From positions 15,483,754 through 15,547,753 of the forward strand of contig CAIIXF020000011.1 of assembly GCA_903813345.2 (NCBI GenBank): 64,000 bases of DNA. The letters run 5' to 3'. The position numbers were made by a program, and so were the translations under genes. This document shows, in pieces, positions 33,201-64,000 of the stretch (its first letter is position 1; each line of letters begins with the position of its first letter). The notes beneath the pieces are model-generated. The model worked only from the letters and a program-made list of their open reading frames with translations, did not search any database and was not told where the DNA came from. The DNA comes from Owenia fusiformis (taxonomy: Eukaryota; Annelida; Polychaeta; Sabellida; Oweniidae).

Positions 33201-36200
33201 ATGCCAGCAGGGTAAGAAAAATACAAATTGGGATCCCTCTTTGTGTACAACCTCTTGGTACCAAGTTAAATATGTAGTAGTTTTTAGATTTTCACTTGAA
33301 AAGGGAAGCATGTTGATAAATGCTAATTTAAGAATGTTGATTTTATGGAAACTAAGCGTAATTTGCAAATCTATTGTGGCAAAAACAATAACTTATACTA
33401 GTGGAACTTGCCCTATTGGTCCATACATGTACTTGTATGTACATGTACTTTATAAGAATTAAGTAATAATCGTCTCCAATGTGTTTTCACATTATAACTT
33501 TTTGGAATTTTGTTTTAAAATCTTTATATTCATGAAATACATAACAGCCATGTTCAGGAAAGGATAAGTCATTTATTACTCATAAGAAACATTTGAGATA
33601 CAATACAGGGGTGTGGAACGATCACCATCACATCAACATTAACTGGAGATCGTACACTTACATAAATGCGTAAAACGACATGAACTGATCATTACTATAT
33701 CTCATTAAAGGTGAGCAAGACCTGGGCAAGAGTATCAGATGACAATGAACTTTGGGCGTCAAAGTGTGATGAAGTTGAACTAGAGATACCAATCAGTGGT
33801 AACCCAGACTGGAAAAGGATCTTTAAGGAGAATATGTACCTCAAATTGAACTGGGAGATGGGAAGATGCAGGATCTTAGATATAAAGGGACACACTCATA
33901 AGTAATTTTTTTACTTCCTTATATTTATGAAAATCTCCTCATATAATTCAGTTTATACTGGAACAATATTCAACTTTTTCTACCAAACATTGGATGATCA
34001 AAATATGTGCTAAAAGAATGAATGAGTCACCCTTGCAAAATATACCCACTTAGTTGAGAATGCTTATATGTGTTTCATCAAATTTTGATTCCAGTGTCCT
34101 TTCTGTAACATTTGACAAAAAGCGACTTGCCAGTGGAAGTTTGGACAGAACCATCAAGATCTGGGACATTAAGACTGGAGCCTGTCTGCAGACACTCAAG
34201 GGCCACAACAAGGGCATATGGTGCCTTAAGTTCTTCACTAAGAACCTGCTCATTAGTGGCTGCAATGATGGGACTATCAAGGTTTGTATCCTTAATTGAT
34301 ATAAAACCAGTCATCATTTGTGGAGGTTGTACTGCGGTTATGATACATCATCTGTAACAAATGCTTACAACTTCCAATAACTAAGTGTGAACATTTTGTC
34401 ATGTTAATGTCTTTTGTACTTTGAAAAACTAATATATTGTCTTCGTCTTGTGCTGATGGGTTTGCGTTTAATGGGTGGGCATGTGCGACATTAATCTTAT
34501 CATCAAATCCCAGGAAACTGCTTATCCATTCAACTTCAAATTTTTACAGATGCAAGCGTCAATTTAAGTGTCAAGATCTTGATTTTAAGCACCCTGAAAG
34601 TGCCAACATATCTGATTTTAGGCATGCTGGGTAAATTACATGGTGGCTATTTTGCTCTTCAGAGTGCGATATTTATCACTGTGTGTAATTACTTTCTTTG
34701 CAAAAATCAAACAATCCAATAAATAGAAGTAATCTAATGTGTTTTCTTCATGGTAGGTGTGGAACCTGAGATCTGGAACGTGTGCAAGAACTTTATTAGG
34801 ACATGAAGGGCCTGTATGGGCAATGGCAAGACGTGGGAATACACTTGTGTCAGCTTCACAGGATAGAACAGTAAGAAATAATCTTATCTCTAAAAAGTGA
34901 ATAAAAGTACATTTGAAGCTAAATTGGGACATACGAATATAGTGAAACCTGTTAAAAGTGGAATACACCTCTTAAAGTGGAACATCAGTGGAACACTTTT
35001 CAGACCAACAGACTTCATATTAAATGAACATCTAAGTGGAGCACCTTCCAAGTGGAACACTTTTTAGAGGAACCAAATGTGTTCCACTTGGAGGGGTTTT
35101 ACTGTAAAAATATTTATGTTTCAAAAATAGTTGATAAGATTGATATTAAATTAATGAGATGTACAAATGCCTTATACCCATAATTAGTTAAGCGTATACA
35201 AAGCGAAATTGAACATAATTTTTCACTTATTAGGCTAAGATATGAAATGTGAAAAGCTGTTGTAGACTGTTATCATTTATGTTTATCTTATTCTAGGGCA
35301 AGATATGGGATATCAGTAGATGTATGTTACTATGGACACTTAAGGGCCACAATGCCGCTGTGTTCACATGCGACATCAGTGAGGATGGAGCTTTAGCCAT
35401 AACAGGCTCAGCAGATAGAGTTAGTGTATTAATACCCTTTATAAGAGCTGAAATTTATCTACCCCTCTTTCAATTAGAATGATTTATAATTTGAGTAAAA
35501 TGTACCTTACATTTTCCTCTTTACAGAATATCAAATAAAGCACTGCAATGAATGATTTTATTTTTTTATTTATTTATTTTTTGTAATATTTATTTTATTT
35601 CTATTTAATTTTGTACATTTTACAGTTAACAACCTTTCGTTCAATTCACCCATATATTCTTTTATCTTACCCTCTCATCCTTCAGATACTGCATTCAGAA
35701 ACGTGCACACTGTGGTAAATGTTATGTAATTACAAAAAAATTATGTTTCTTTGTTGATCAGACAATTATCATGGTATATACATATACTCTTACGTGAGTG
35801 ATGAACATTTCATTGTTTTTGCAGAGTATAAGGATCTGGGAAGTAGAGACAGGCAAGCTGAAAAAGGTGATCTGGGCCAGTACTACAACCTCAATAATGT
35901 CTGTCAGCTATTATAAAGGATATATAGCCTGTACATATGGGGAGACCATCTGTTTCTACAAAACCAATGCCAAGAAGGCAGTCCTGCTAAAGACCTATAA
36001 GGAACATACTAAAAGGTAGGATTTTACCCTGAAATAATCTAATAAACATCCCAAATAAATGCTTTCACTTCAGGGGACTCTCCTTTCATAAGTTGGTTAC
36101 ATTGAAAAATGTACTTTCCTCTATTGTGATTAGAAATGCAAAGTCCAAAAAATATTCTTGTTGTAATTGTGTCATATGTAGTAAATCTGTCTAGGTGGAA

Positions 36201-39200
36201 CACCTATTGTACTTCTAATAAGTGTTCCACTTGGCAGGTGTGTCGCTTATAGAGGTTCATTTGACATTAAGTCAGCTGGTCTTGGGACTCAATAAAGTGT
36301 TCCACTAATAGAGGTGTTCCACTTATAGAGGTGTTCCTCTTTATAGTCCTATGGCTTATTGACTAATGTTAAATGAGCCTCTGAGTAGACACCTCCCATG
36401 TGGAACTCTTTAGAGGTACAATTGGTGTTCCACTTACACAGGTTTTTCTGTACATGTATATGTATACTCCTGTGGTATGATGAAACGCAAAATAAATAAT
36501 ATTGTTGCTCGAGACCTTAAAATCAAGTTTGAATGTTGATAAAAAATAATTATACCAAGTGTTTATGTCACCACCATAAGTGGTTATATATTCTTATTGT
36601 CTCCAACTTTTTTGTGGACAGTGTTCAGTACTGTAACAATATGGCTGCTGTAATGGCAGCTGGTGACATTTTGCATGTTGATGACTTTTGCATGTTAATA
36701 TTATTGTTTTTTCTGAAATTTTAGGATGAGACCTCCCCTTTTCTACACCCATACAACTGAGCTCAGTTTCATTGTATGCCTCGTTTATTACATAATCAAT
36801 GTGTTTTTTCAGGATTGAAACTGTGCAACTGAAGATGAGTAATCTTTCAAAGGATGAAGGGATGATCGTATCTGCAGGAAAGGATGGCCTGGTCAAATAC
36901 TGGGACACTACACAGTAAGATTTCCCCCTTTCCCCCCAATGGTTATTGTCCAAACTAAGGGCAAACTACATCCATTGAACTCTGTAGTCAGAGAATGTGG
37001 ATTTCTAATATTTCTGTTTAATTATCCCATCAAATGAAGTTCGGGGGATACAGAGATAAACATGGTACACTGTCTTGTTATACTTTGGTGGTAATACAGC
37101 GGCCATTTGAAAAAGCCCACGCATTTTAAAAATGACAATTTGGCAAGTGAGCGACTAATATGAAAACTGGCGGTCACTTTTATTTCACTTTTATGTGTGT
37201 TATTTTACATTTTTTGCAATAAGTGAATAATTACAGGAGCAATTTTGTGAACATTTCTTATATGAATACTTGGAAGCATATTACATTGTCTATTTACAAT
37301 TTGGCTAATAGGCGGCCATTTCTGAAAATGGCAGATATGACCTTGAGATTTGCTACACCTTGACATTGCTGTTATAGTATTTCTACAGTTGTTATATTAA
37401 TCGTAGTTTACACTCCAAGAAAACCTCTGACCAGCCAAGGTAAAAAGTTCATCATTATAGGGCTTGAAAAATTTCCTCAATTTCAGTATTGTTTCTTCTG
37501 AAATTTTAGGATGAGACCTCCCCTTGTCTACACCCATACAAATGGGCTCTGTTTCATTGTATTTGATAAAGCAGCGGAATTTAGGATTTTCAGGGTTGAT
37601 AGGGAATCTATCCTCAGAGTAAAAATGATCAAGTTTAAGGAATCGTTCAATTTTTTCAAGTTCTACCCATGGTGTTTTAGCAAATATATCTCCATCAACT
37701 AGATGTATGCTGTCTCGCGGGAAAGCCTGTAGCCACTTTGCAAGTTGAATAACATAAACGCTTCTTTGGGTACTGAATTTGCAGTTATTGTCCATTTGAA
37801 ATGTCCCATTCATGCAGCATATATGCTCCTCAAAAGACTTGTGTTTGTCTTTTTCAAGGACGCTTTGTATGTATCCAGATATAAGTCGATCTATTGGATC
37901 ACGGATGACGATCAAAAGTTTCACGTTTCTTTGTTGATATGCAGCAGCCATCCTTTCGTATAATGCCATTTGACGTGAATAGCATTGTGCGCGTTCAAAT
38001 ATTTGTTTATCATTTGAGATCTCTGGAAAATGAGCTACATATTCAGCATAACTGTATGAGTTTGCGCAGAAACCTGTGTCGGTATTTTTGACTAGTTCAA
38101 TCTGTGGATGTCTTGCAAGCCATTCGGTTGTCGTTCCTGTACCTGCTTTAAATACCCCAATTTGTATCACATCTGGTAGTCTATGTCTTTTGATGTCAAG
38201 TGGCAATTTGTCTATCTCTTCTCTTTCCTTCTGCACTCGGGATTCTAATTCTTCTACAGAGAAATCCATCATATATTTTTTTTGAATTTCATCAGCTGTC
38301 AGACGTTTTACAGCAGCATCTATGATGTTGTTTGTCCTTACTTTTTTAAAAGCAATGAATTCATGCACAGCTATACTGTACATAAAAGTTAAAACCACCA
38401 CAACTGTAAGGACTATGACCGCACTCCTAATTCTGACAGGCATGATTCACTGAATTGTTAACATCGGATTAATGACATATTATAGAGTGCGTGTACATTA
38501 TTTAAACTTTGAAGTTTAGCTATTGATTTTATCATAATGACAATGACACGTTTGACCATTATGTTGATTTCTAAATGTCATTCAAATGTTTTATCTATCA
38601 AATTTTATTTTCAACGTTATCTCAACTTTGAAGTTTTACTTTCAATTTAACAGAAAACATATGTTTGACCGTTACATTGATTTTTAAATGTCATTCAGAT
38701 GTTCTATCTTTCAATTTTATTTTTATCCCACCGAACAAAATTTTAAGGGATATAGAGAAGCCAACTGTCCGTTTGCTTCTCGAGATGATTACTCAAATAC
38801 CAGTGAACAGATTTGGATCAGATTTTATGGGCTTTTGTCTTATGGGTGTAGGACCTCTGCCCAAGAGGGAATTTTCAATATGGCTGCTTAATACAAAATG
38901 ACCATTTTTGTAAAAAATGTAAATACTCATGGGATTTGTTGCCCGTTTTATTTCTATTATGTAATGTCCAAAATTATGAGGTATTTAATAAAATGTGTTT
39001 TGTTCAGTGGGATTCGGTACTCAGTGAAGTTGCTGAAAGAGAATTCACAAAAGGAAGATAATGAAAACACAATTGATAATCTATGTAAATTATGTAGAAG
39101 CCCATATTACAGCCTAATGAATACCTATACGTTTCAAACATTGGAGAATCATTCTAGTTCCAAACAATCATACATTATTAGATATTTGACAATCCATACA

Positions 39201-39405
39201 TTTGATGCATCATCCCTCCTCTAATGGATAGGTTCTTGCGATTAAATCTTTGTTTAATGAATTATTATTTGACATTTGCAGAGATGCCTCCATGCAGACA
39301 TTCAAAGGCCACCATGGACAAGTGAATGCAATAACATTTGATGAATTAAGAATCGCAAGTGCTTCATATGACAATAAGATCAAAGTATGGGACTTTAACA
39401 TCTAG
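30207..39405 (+). CDS. F-box/WD40-repeat protein, 14 exons, 695 aa
   Basis: Probable substrate receptor of an SCF (Skp1-Cullin1-F-box) ubiquitin ligase. Exons, all phase-consistent: 30207-30350, 30682-31001, 31418-31579, 31822-31978, 32402-32492, 32891-32973, 33113-33211, 33711-33901, 34095-34281, 34757-34870, 35297-35419, 35825-36015, 36813-36914, 39282-39405 (TAG at 39403). Residues 1-320 hold WLEQWDHYM, then CNILEGLLHRSNLNQIQFLW and VQPALHRDFMY, then a Ser/Gln-rich low-complexity linker. The F-box is about 325-365 (LPTHLALHILSFLSPVELVN ... VSKTWARVSDDNELW). About six WD repeats follow (410-695), with SGSLDRTIKIWDIKTG, VSASQDRTGKIWD, ITGSADRSIRIWE, VSAGKDGLVKYWD and ASASYDNKIKVWDF. Organisation resembles FBXW10-type proteins, but I cannot name the orthologue. 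ATG 30213 is an alternative in-frame start. The last intron hosts a sulfotransferase gene. Confidence 0.88.
32153..32400 (+). mobile_element. LINE tail in intron, ending at an F-box/WD40 exon acceptor
   Basis: The sequence encodes PLRIENGCFKILPEKERLC, then CVLCDTGSVENENQILDC, then AFYDQT, followed after an in-frame stop by SDKINLIKNAKILKLIAYL. This is the C-terminal finger region of a LINE reverse-transcriptase ORF; the usual finger His is Gln here. The remnant runs right up to the AG before exon 5 (32402), so its 'cttacctttttgtattacag' now serves as the pyrimidine tract and 3' splice site. Confidence 0.6.
34941..35106. mobile_element. Family-C MITE-like element
   Basis: It starts AGTGAAACCTGTTAAAAGTG and ends with the complement-like 'ggaggggttttactgt'; between are repeated 'gtggaacac' phrases. 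Intronic, non-coding. It is the clearest copy of a family seen about eight times in the window. Confidence 0.65.
36185..36456. repeat. Family-C element, long or double copy
   Basis: Repeated GGTGTTCCACTTATAGAGG and similar phrases between 'ctaggtggaacacc' and 'gttccacttacacaggttttt'. Intron of the F-box/WD40 gene. Confidence 0.6.
36566..36692 (-). repeat. Family-A dispersed element, minus orientation
   Basis: The right end comes first (TATGTCACCACCATAAGTGG), then the body in complement, then the complement of the left end (GGTGACATTTTGCATGTTGA). It directly adjoins the sulfotransferase fragment at 36706. Confidence 0.75.
36706..36776 (-). pseudogene. Fragment of the sulfotransferase 3' coding region
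   Basis: About 70 bp match the sulfotransferase at 37490-37556 at roughly 90% identity (for example TTAGGATGAGACCTCCCCTT in both). Read on the minus strand it gives NETELSCMGVEKGRSHPKIS, compared with NETEPICMGVDKGRSHPKIS in the intact gene. It lies across F-box/WD40 exon 13 from the intact gene, and one edge abuts a family-A element. Host-gene relic. Confidence 0.85.
37397..38443 (-). CDS. Heparan-sulfate 3-O-sulfotransferase-like protein, single exon
   Basis: 348-residue type II membrane protein; the family moves sulfate from PAPS to glycan chains in the Golgi. A short cytosolic N-terminus precedes a membrane helix at about 7-27. The 5'-phosphosulfate loop is at 91-104 (DVIQIGVFKAGTGT), the 3'-phosphate site at 175-190 (KLLIVIRDPIDRLISG, with Arg181 and Ser189), and the C-terminal CFIK...ICMGVDKGRSHP block (291-312) matches the Cys pair and KGRxHP loop of HS3STs. 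Oddity: HS3STs have a catalytic Glu in an E-x-HFF-type motif just after the PAPS loop; here that stretch is NTDTGFCANSYSY, with no such Glu-His-Phe-Phe. The substrate is therefore uncertain and it could be a divergent branch. The gene sits without introns inside the last intron of the F-box/WD40 gene, on the opposite strand. Confidence 0.9.
   Translation of the reverse strand: MPVRIRSAVIVLTVVVVLTFMYSIAVHEFIAFKKVRTNNIIDAAVKRLTADEIQKKYMMDFSVEELESRVQKEREEIDKLPLDIKRHRLPDVIQIGVFKAGTGTTTEWLARHPQIELVKNTDTGFCANSYSYAEYVAHFPEISNDKQIFERAQCYSRQMALYERMAAAYQQRNVKLLIVIRDPIDRLISGYIQSVLEKDKHKSFEEHICCMNGTFQMDNNCKFSTQRSVYVIQLAKWLQAFPRDSIHLVDGDIFAKTPWVELEKIERFLKLDHFYSEDRFPINPENPKFRCFIKYNETEPICMGVDKGRSHPKISEETILKLRKFFKPYNDELFTLAGQRFSWSVNYD
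38500..38722. repeat. Imperfect tandem pair upstream of the sulfotransferase
   Basis: 'gtttgacc.tta..ttgattt' followed by TAAATGTCATTCA.ATGTT occurs at 38551-38612 and again at 38666-38722, each preceded by 'actttgaagttt'. The pair starts about 60 bp upstream of the sulfotransferase ATG, so it is in its likely promoter. Confidence 0.65.
38723..38910. repeat. Dispersed repeat with 'tatcccaccgaac' head
   Basis: TATCCCACCGAACAAAATTT then 'aagggatatagagaagcc'; a diverged second head is at 37022-37055 (TTATCCCATCAAATGAAGTT ... ggggatacagag). I recognise this head from repeats common in marine invertebrate genomes; the class is unknown to me. Confidence 0.45.
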
Positions 39406-39410
39406 AAATC

Positions 39411-40210
39411 TAAAATGCCAGGTACAAATCATTTAAGTTACCATGTGGGTTTGTTGAGGCATTGCATATGTAACATGCAGTTGGCTGGACTATTTAGCCT
39501 CATGATGATGCATTAGACTACATGACCTAAGTTAGAATACAGAATTTCCTTTTTGGAAAAATTAGATGCCAGGTACAAATCGATTAAGTTACCATGTGGG
39601 TTTCTTGAAGCACTGTATGTGTAAAATACAGTTGACTAGAATGTTCAGCCTCATGATGATACATGACCTTAATTTATTTTTCGAAAAATTTAGAGATCTA
39701 AAATGCCTATTATAAACCAATTTCCTTATCATTTGGGGTTGTTGAGGTAAAATGCAGTTGGCTGGATTATTTAGTCTCATGATGACGCGTGAGATCTAAA
39801 ATGGCAATTATAAATCAATTTCCTTACCATTTGGGGTTGTTGAGATAAAATGCAGTTGGGTGGATTATTTAGTCTCATGATGACGCATGATCTTTGTGTG
39901 AATACAGAATTTCTTTTTTTGGAAAACTCAGAGATTTAAAATGCCAATTATAAACCAATTTCCTTACCATTTGGGGATGTTGAGGAAAAATGCAGTTGGC
40001 TGGACTATTTAGCCTCATAATGACGAATGATCTTCGTGTGAATACAGAATTTCTTATTTTGGAAAAATTAGAGATCTGAAATGCCAGTTATAAATCAATT
40101 AACTTTAAAAATTGGTTCATCGAAGCATAACATATCTAAAATGCAGTTGGCTCAATTATTTAGCCTCCTAGTAACAAATGACCTTGATGAGAACCCCACT
40201 TCAGCAGCAT
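39411..40210. repeat. Tandem array of ~120-155-bp units in the F-box/WD40 3' UTR
   Basis: About six copies marked by 'ctaaaatgcca', then CAATTTCCTTACCATTTGGG, 'gttggctgga.tatttag' and 'ctcatgatga'. The first unit begins six bases after the TAG at 39403-39405, so most of the proximal 3' UTR is repeat. Units differ by indels and substitutions. Confidence 0.85.
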
Positions 40211-42719
40211 TTAATTTTTTTCAAATGTATATTTTTCTTTGTATAATATTTATTTATTGGAACCTTTTTACTTACATATTGTATATGAATGAAAATAATG
40301 GATTACAATTGTTTTATACTATATAAATGAGGATGGTTAAATAAGGCCATTGCACATTGGCGTAGTGGTAAATTGATTGTATTAAAGAATGCAGAAAATT
40401 GTATTTATTTTAACATGTATTTCTTTTATTTTATTTTGATTTTAATGAGATGTTACTAATTTCAATGTTTTCAACTGTCTTCCTATTATTTCACTGATGT
40501 ATATATGCATGCAGAGTGTACATCACAAAGTGATCATTTTGGATTTAATTTATTTTACTTGTACGGCACCTTTTGGTCTTATTTTTTACAAATGTATTCC
40601 ATTGAATCAGAAATGCAACGTGTGGAAGTGAAGTTCCATTCTTCCCCAAATATGTTTCACCAATTCCATGTCTACATGCTATAATGTCTTATGAATTTCT
40701 GCTAATATATCCTTATTATATATTAGGGCTACTATTGATACTTATACTTCTATTTATAACAAAATGTATTACACAAATTCTGAATTATACTTCTACTTTT
40801 GTAGAAAGCATGTACTGTAAGTTTTTCTGAACTTGTATTTGCATTTTTGATAATAAAAAATTTAATTGTCAAGAAATTGATTGTTATGTCAGATTTAGGA
40901 TCATCCCCAAACCATAAAAAATAAAAAATGATAAAAACAAACTATTTTTGTAAATATTTCAGGTGATTTTATTATAGCAATATATAATTATTCTGTAGAA
41001 AAAATATCTTGATAAAAATCAACAATGTTTTTGTTGGTGTAAATGTAACTTGCAATAATTCTACAGACACATGGAAGCATAATCATACAGATTATACATC
41101 ATTTCCAATTATACTGTTACATCACAGCTATATATACAGGACTGCAGGAGTGCATGTGGTCGTGGACAGCAAACACATTTAGAGCCATAAAGGTGTTTAT
41201 GAGGGTAGGTACACTGTATAGCCATAAAGTACATGTTGGCATGGACAGCAAACACATTTAGAGCCATAAAGGTGTATGAAGGTTGGTTCACTGTACAGCC
41301 ATAGAGTACATGTAGGCGTGGACAGCAAACACATTTAGAGCTATAAAGATGTTTAATGAGGGTAGGTTCACTGTACAGCCATAGAGTACATGTAGGCGTG
41401 GACAGCAAACACATTTAGAGCTATAAAGATGTTTAATGAGGGTAGGTTCACTGTACAGCCATAGAGTACATGTGGGCGTGGACAGCAAACACATTTCGAG
41501 TCATAAAGGTGTTTAATGAGGGTAGGTTCACTGTACAGCCATAGAGGTATTTAATATAGTCGATGTGGTGTTCAGAGAACATTCATTCAGTTCGTTTTTT
41601 GTTCATTTGGAAAAGGTGTTCACCAAGAGAGAGGTGCTCACCATAACTAGAATAGAGAGGTGATCACTAAGACAAGTTTTACAATAATTGTCTCAAAATT
41701 TCTTTTAGAAGTTTTGTTCTGTTTTGCCTGAGTCATCTACATTCTCCATGACAACACACAAAATGTTCCTCTCAAGGTAGTTCTGCATATTAATTTCCAT
41801 GTAATTTTTATGACAATTCCAAATATTTATTGAAATGGGATTTTTTCAAAATTTTATGTCAATGTTTACATATTATGATAGAAAACAAAGTACAAAATAA
41901 AAAAAAATGCTAAAACGATGTTGAAATGACATTTCCAATAATTATTTTTCTCAATTTTTCTGAAAAGGCAGAACTACCTTAAGAACATTCTTACACATTA
42001 CACAGTATATGTGGTTAATAGATGTATTCGCAGTTTCAATAATTTCATGAATGTTGTAGCACAGTATATGATATAAGCAGAATTAAACATGAGGTTTAAG
42101 AGTGGCATAGATTGCAGAACAATTATGGACAAAACACAACAGTTAAATAAATTGAATTGATTTTGGTCAACATAATTGACAACTGCTCATATTAGAATGA
42201 ACACAATATTTCATTCATAAATCAATATGTGAAAATCTGATTCAAAATCAGCCAATTAAAAATGTAAAAGGAATTCCCTCGTAAATACATTAGATATAAC
42301 AGTGCATTTTAATCCATTTACAATTTTCTCGAAATTGTTCAAAAATTCAATTGTGCAAGCATTTTCTAATATACAGAATATAAGGGTACCCTAATCCCTT
42401 TTTGTACTCAGTCCATAAACAGTTTCCAAAACTTATTTACAACTGCTGACTAATTCTTTATTTGATGAAAAATGAGATCTTTGATATATTTCACACCCTT
42501 ACAAGAAAAATCATCGCAGTCATGATAACCCTTTCAAAATAGTATACAGAAAGAATTGGATTACAACTCAATAAAAATATAACCTACTGTCTACTTATTA
42601 TCATAAAGAAATGAGCAATTTTTATATTTTGTAAAATAATTTATACTTTTTTACTCCAAATACTACTGAATTAGGGTGACATGACTGTATGGCGTATCGT
42701 GCAAGGGCATGAACTAGGG
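40211..42719. other. Convergent intergenic region
   Basis: The 3' ends of the F-box/WD40 gene (plus) and the PHIP/BRWD gene (minus) face each other. AATAAA at about 40852 (plus) is a candidate poly(A) site of the former; AATAAA at 42457-42462 (minus) of the latter. Contents: an 80-bp minisatellite, a family-C fragment (41560-41680), otherwise AT-rich DNA with no gene. Confidence 0.6.
41150..41560. repeat. 80-bp minisatellite, about five copies
   Basis: The unit contains GGCGTGGACAGCAAACACAT, 'agagc.ataaag.tg' and 'ggtaggttcactgtacagcc'. Internal units are nearly identical and the outer ones diverge. Open frames on the minus strand here merely read the repeat. Confidence 0.9.
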
Positions 42720-63496
<20,777 letters not shown>

Positions 63497-63513
63497 CTGA
63501 AAACAAAAATACA

Positions 63514-63665
63514 CAAGGCATTAACATGCAAAATGTCACCACCTGCCATTTGTTACACCGAATGCAAAATGCCATTTGTTACAGATGCTGACTACCAAAC
63601 ACCATCCAAAAAAACACTGGGTACTATAACAATACATTGTATGTCACCACTTCTGGGGATGAATA
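63514..63665 (+). repeat. Family-A dispersed element, reference description
   Basis: Family A occurs about 13 times in the window. Shared parts: left end AAGGCATTAACATGCAAAAT followed by GTCACCACCTGCCATTTGTT and 'acagatgc'; a variable centre with 'ccaaacacca' and 'atccacaaaaa'; right end 'ctataacaatatgtcaccac' then 'tt.tggtggtgacata'. The right end folds as a hairpin (GTCACCAC / GTGGTGAC), and the left-end GTCACCAC is the same motif. Total length is about 125-150 bp, with no ORF. This copy has a small internal duplication of GCCATTTGTTACA. Non-autonomous; Helitron-like or MITE-like by structure. Confidence 0.8.
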
Positions 63666-63795
63666 ATAGTATCATGTGACTAGTCATGAGATAATAAAAA
63701 AGAACCCTTAGTGTAAAGGATTATGCAAAAATTCCCAAACTATGACTCAAAGGTACTGCTTTATGGATACTGAACCAAAATTACTTAAAACAGGT

Positions 63796-63884
63796 CAGGC
63801 CCGTAGCCAGGATTTGCCAAGGGGGGTTCACTTTTTGAAAAATTCCAATTTGAACCCATCGAACCCCCCCTGGCTACAGCCCTG
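63796..63884. mobile_element. 89-bp MITE with CAGGCCCGTAGCCAGG ends
   Basis: CAGGCCCGTAGCCAGG at the left and CCTGGCTACAGCCCTG at the right, with an inner inverted pair GGGGGGTTC / GAACCCCCC. A single end of the same type is at about 29375-29392. Non-coding; I recognise the end motif as a common invertebrate MITE type. Confidence 0.8.
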
Positions 63885-63924
63885 CAGGAATTACTTGGTG
63901 TTATTTCAGTTTCTTTGAACACAT

Positions 63925-64000
63925 TTTAAACAAGAACACAAATGTGTACAAAATGTCCCCACCAATGGGTGATCCCATGAAATGGTTATCCTGAAAATGA
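63925..64000. repeat. Dispersed repeat B, cut by the window end
   Basis: Nearly identical to 15650-15722 ('aagaacacaaatgtgtacaa' ... 'ggttatcctgaaaatga'). Confidence 0.75.

Noticed and set aside
36594-36953. 119-codon minus-strand frame as a second sulfotransferase gene
   Set aside because: Only about 24 codons match the sulfotransferase; the rest is family-A element and the antisense of F-box/WD40 exon 13.
41109-41494. Cys-rich repeat frames
   Set aside because: Translation of the 80-bp minisatellite; no start context or homology.

Overview
The window is AT-rich nuclear DNA from an animal. The host genes are split into many short exons with GT-AG introns, and the introns are full of short inverted-repeat elements, minisatellites and LINE tails. 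Protein content (an animal ACTR6, a PHIP/BRWD-type chromatin reader, an animal-type membrane UDP-glucuronosyltransferase and a heparan-sulfate-type sulfotransferase) and the repeat style suggest a marine invertebrate, most likely a lophotrochozoan such as a mollusc. The phylum is inference only.

Layout. (1) Positions 1-27833, minus strand: ACTR6 (actin-related protein 6), rebuilt here from ten exons beginning at the ATG at 27833-27831. The last ~60 codons lie left of the window, beyond an intron longer than 6.4 kb. Its 11.2-kb intron (9904-21125) holds an intact single-exon UDP-glucuronosyltransferase gene on the opposite strand (11668-13266), a long direct duplication, and a transposon-like repeat that carries a satellite array. 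(2) Positions 27834-30206: a divergent intergenic region largely filled by one 797-bp inverted-repeat element. (3) Positions 30207-39405, plus strand: a 14-exon F-box/WD40 protein of 695 residues. Its last intron holds an intronless sulfotransferase gene on the opposite strand (37397-38443), and a small broken copy of that gene's 3' end lies one intron upstream. (4) Positions 39406-42719: a convergent intergenic region with two tandem arrays. (5) Positions 42720-63496, minus strand: a PHIP/BRWD-family gene, 29 exons rebuilt here (about 1,650 residues; the N-terminal exons lie right of the window), with WD40 repeats, a cryptic-Tudor region, two bromodomains and a Ser/acidic tail.

The strongest unusual signal is a pair of homologous 101-bp exons (58347-58447 and 57049-57149) in the WD40 part of the PHIP/BRWD gene. 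Both are open, have good splice sites and the same phase, and their length forbids using both together, so they look like mutually exclusive exons. Other points of interest are a minisatellite in ACTR6 whose unit is the edge of an exon with its 5' splice site, an intronic 87-bp satellite with a seven-unit higher-order period, a dispersed hairpin-ended element family in which one member contains a satellite array, a UGT whose catalytic histidine position is arginine, and a piece of PHIP/BRWD tail coding sequence that also occurs in the next intron.

Functionally, ACTR6 (SWR1/SRCAP-type remodelling) and PHIP/BRWD (histone reader and Cullin-4 adaptor) act on chromatin. The F-box/WD40 protein is a probable SCF ubiquitin-ligase receptor. 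The two nested intronless genes encode membrane-bound conjugating enzymes of the ER and Golgi. No operon, CRISPR array, rRNA or convincing tRNA was seen.
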